Positions 57,098 through 64,000 of a stretch of 64,000 bases of DNA are shown one piece after another (within the stretch, counting starts at the first letter, position 1; the number at the start of each line of letters is the position of its first letter). The stretch is from Halovibrio salipaludis. Lineage in GTDB: Bacteria > Pseudomonadota > Gammaproteobacteria > Pseudomonadales > Oleiphilaceae. Below the pieces are notes generated by a model. It was not told the DNA's origin, ran no database searches, and saw only the letters and a program-made list of their open reading frames with translations. Location of the stretch: assembly GCF_002286965.1 (NCBI RefSeq), contig NZ_NSKD01000001.1, forward strand, positions 496,001-560,000, given 5' to 3'. The translations under genes and the position numbers were made by a program.

Positions 57098-57119
57098 CCG
57101 GCTCCACAGGGACGGAACC

Positions 57120-57578
57120 TCAGCCGGCGGCGCGCTGGGCCAGGTCCTCGAGCACTGACATGTCCGGAATCACACAGTGCTCTCCCTCGAAAACGACCTC
57201 CATCAGGGTCGCGTCGCCGGTCGCTTCGGGCTCCCGGCGCAGCTCCTCGGGGCTGACCTTGGCCTGGCGGGGGATGCCCCGGGTGGCCATGGCCATGAAG
57301 GGCATGGCCTCATGGGCTTCGGTGATGGTGTTGAGCACCAGTATACGCCCGCGCCGACCCTCGGGCGGGAAGGGATCACCGCCGTTGGCCGCCTCCCAGG
57401 ACAGCACCGGCAGACTCACGCCCCGCCACTGGAGCCGGCCGAGCACCCATTCCTGGTCCTCGTCCGCCGGGTCGGGTTCGTAGTCCACGATCTCGGCAAT
57501 GGAGACGTTGGGCAGAAGCAGGGTGGTGTCCTGGACCGGGATCAGCACGCAGGACAGTTGTTCGGGGTTCTCCGCCAT
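57120..57578 (-). CDS. chpC: CheW-domain protein of the pilus chemosensory system (ChpC-like)
   Basis: A 152-residue single CheW domain (LSCVLIPVQDTTLLLPNVSIAEIVD; WRGVSLPVLSWE; ending VIPDMSVLEDL). By position after chpA-chpB it matches ChpC of the Pseudomonas Pil-Chp system, a secondary coupling protein linked to twitching responses. It lies 22 bp after chpB. Confidence 0.85.
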   Translation of the reverse strand: MAENPEQLSCVLIPVQDTTLLLPNVSIAEIVDYEPDPADEDQEWVLGRLQWRGVSLPVLSWEAANGGDPFPPEGRRGRILVLNTITEAHEAMPFMAMATRGIPRQAKVSPEELRREPEATGDATLMEVVFEGEHCVIPDMSVLEDLAQRAAG

Positions 57579-57600
57579 GATGGGTTCCTTGCAGGTCGAA

Positions 57601-58643
57601 TCAGGCTGAATGGCATCGGGAGCGGCCCGCCAGCAGGCTCTGTTCCTCGAGCAGCCGCAGAAGCCGTGCTGCCAGCTCGCGTGGATCGCCCTGGAAATCC
57701 GCCGTACCGGTGGCCAGGACGGATTCCGGCATGGCCGGGCTGGCGCAGGTATCCGGGCGCTGGACCCAGACGTGACCGCCTGCCTGGTTGAGGGCGGGTG
57801 CGGCCAGGGCGCCGTCGTTTCCCATGCCGCTGAAGATGATGCTGTGGCAGTGGCCGCCGTGCACCCGCGCGATATGGGTCATCACCTCGTCGATGGAGGG
57901 GCCGTAGGGGCCGGACCAGGGCTCCTCGCGGAGCTGCATCCGGGCCTCCCCGTCCAGCCAGAGCGCCTGTTCCACGGGCACCTGCAGGATCTCGCCGCAG
58001 CGCAGCGTGCGGTCCTGTACGGCAGTGACCAGACGCCATTCCGAGTCGCGGGTCAGCACCCGGCTGAGCACGCTGCTGAAATGGGCATCGATGTGCTGGG
58101 CGTAGACAAAGGCGATGGGCAGGCGGCCGGGCAGGGCATCGAGGAAGGCCTTCACGGCCGCGGGGCCACCCAGTGAGGCGCCCAGAATCCAGATCTCCCG
58201 GGCCGGTTCGTCTTCGCCCGCCGGTTCCAGCCAGTTGGGCATGGGCAGGCGTTCCCGGGTTTCCGGCTGCGCGGCCAGTGCATCCAGGCTGCCTTCATTC
58301 TCAAGCGCCTCCAGGCGGCCCAGCTGGTCCTCCAGCTTGGCGAACAGGCGCCGCTCCCAGCGCACGTATTCCTGGCGACCCGGCTCCGGTGCCGCGCCCG
58401 GGCCGAACAGCAGGGGGCGCTCGTCCTCCGCCAGCAGCGCCTCGATCAGCTCCGGGTATTCCTCCTCATCGGTGAGCTCCACCAGGCAGAGGTCCGCCTC
58501 GGGGGTCGGGTCCAGGGCGGCAAAACGCTCCGGGTCGCCGATGAACGCAACGGGCAGGCCGTGCCGGTCCAGCGCCTGCTGCAGACGGTGGCGCTGGAGC
58601 ACGTCGTCGGCGATGACGATCACGCCCCTGCCCCTGCCCGTGC

Positions 58644-58647
<4 letters not shown>
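57601..58647 (-). CDS. chpB: CheB-type methylesterase of the Chp system (ChpB-like)
   Basis: A 348-residue protein. The C-terminal CheB methylesterase domain holds the Ser-His-Asp triad: GASLGGP (Ser), YAQHIDAHFSSVL (His) and FSGMGNDGA (Asp). The N-terminal roughly 120 residues have a receiver-like layout (VIVIADDVLQRHRLQQAL; DLCLVELTDEEEYPELIEALL), but the phosphorylation site is not clearly conserved. ChpB demethylates the PilJ receptor in Pseudomonas. ATGA overlaps the chpA stop. Confidence 0.88.

Positions 58648-64000
<5,353 letters not shown>

Overview
The window is a GC-rich, almost fully coding stretch of a gammaproteobacterial chromosome around the replication-origin neighbourhood. 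Support comes from the linked order dnaN-dnaA / rpmH-rnpA-yidD-yidC-mnmE ... mnmG-rsmG-parA-parB-atpIBEFHAGDC-glmU-glmS, with gammaproteobacterial forms of FadE, RapA, RNase II, CbpA/CbpM and a ChpABC pilus chemosensory system. Many proteins are acidic, which would fit a moderately halophilic lineage (for example Ectothiorhodospiraceae or a relative); that placement is inference. I saw no rRNA, tRNA, IS element, prophage or CRISPR array.

Layout. 1-4194 (minus): dnaA, dnaN, then an ABC1/UbiB-type kinase and the first 32 codons of a probable glutathione S-transferase-like protein, instead of the usual recF-gyrB. 4195-4820: dnaA-rpmH intergenic region with two consensus DnaA boxes and an AT-rich block, the best oriC candidate. 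4821-8729 (plus): rpmH, rnpA, yidD, yidC, mnmE. 8730-13673: a three-gene accessory segment (Zur-box-preceded TonB receptor, long acyl-CoA dehydrogenase, DUF3833 lipoprotein) splitting mnmE from mnmG. 13674-18231: AT-rich intergenic region, then mnmG-rsmG-parA-parB. 18271-25468: promoter, complete nine-gene F1Fo ATP synthase operon and a strong terminator. 25491-29632: glmU, glmS, acyltransferase.

29606-53258 is a mosaic of single genes and small operons: lytic transglycosylase, HD-GYP protein, two phospholipase-D-family proteins (one a clear cardiolipin synthase), pirin, FadE, old yellow enzyme, RapA, Spy-like periplasmic protein, flavodoxin, ferrochelatase, RNase II, DUF411 protein, a degenerate GGDEF-EAL protein, FolX-FolE, a MEST-like alpha/beta hydrolase with a patatin-like protein, and CbpM-CbpA. 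54285-64000 (minus) holds an orphan membrane/PAS-like protein, znuB-znuC-zur, and chpC-chpB-chpA; chpA runs off the right edge.

Functional themes: chromosome replication, segregation and translation/membrane insertion near the origin; energy and cell-wall precursor supply; lipid metabolism (two acyl-CoA dehydrogenases, acyltransferase, PLD enzymes, patatin/hydrolase pair); and zinc homeostasis, where zur-znuCB at the right end and a TonB receptor at the left end carry related palindromic operators. I found no wholly new system. The most interesting items are the Zur-linked receptor, the dnaN-ABC1 kinase arrangement, the catalytically eroded GGDEF-EAL protein, the MEST-like/patatin pair, and the hexanucleotide-expanded linkers of ChpA.
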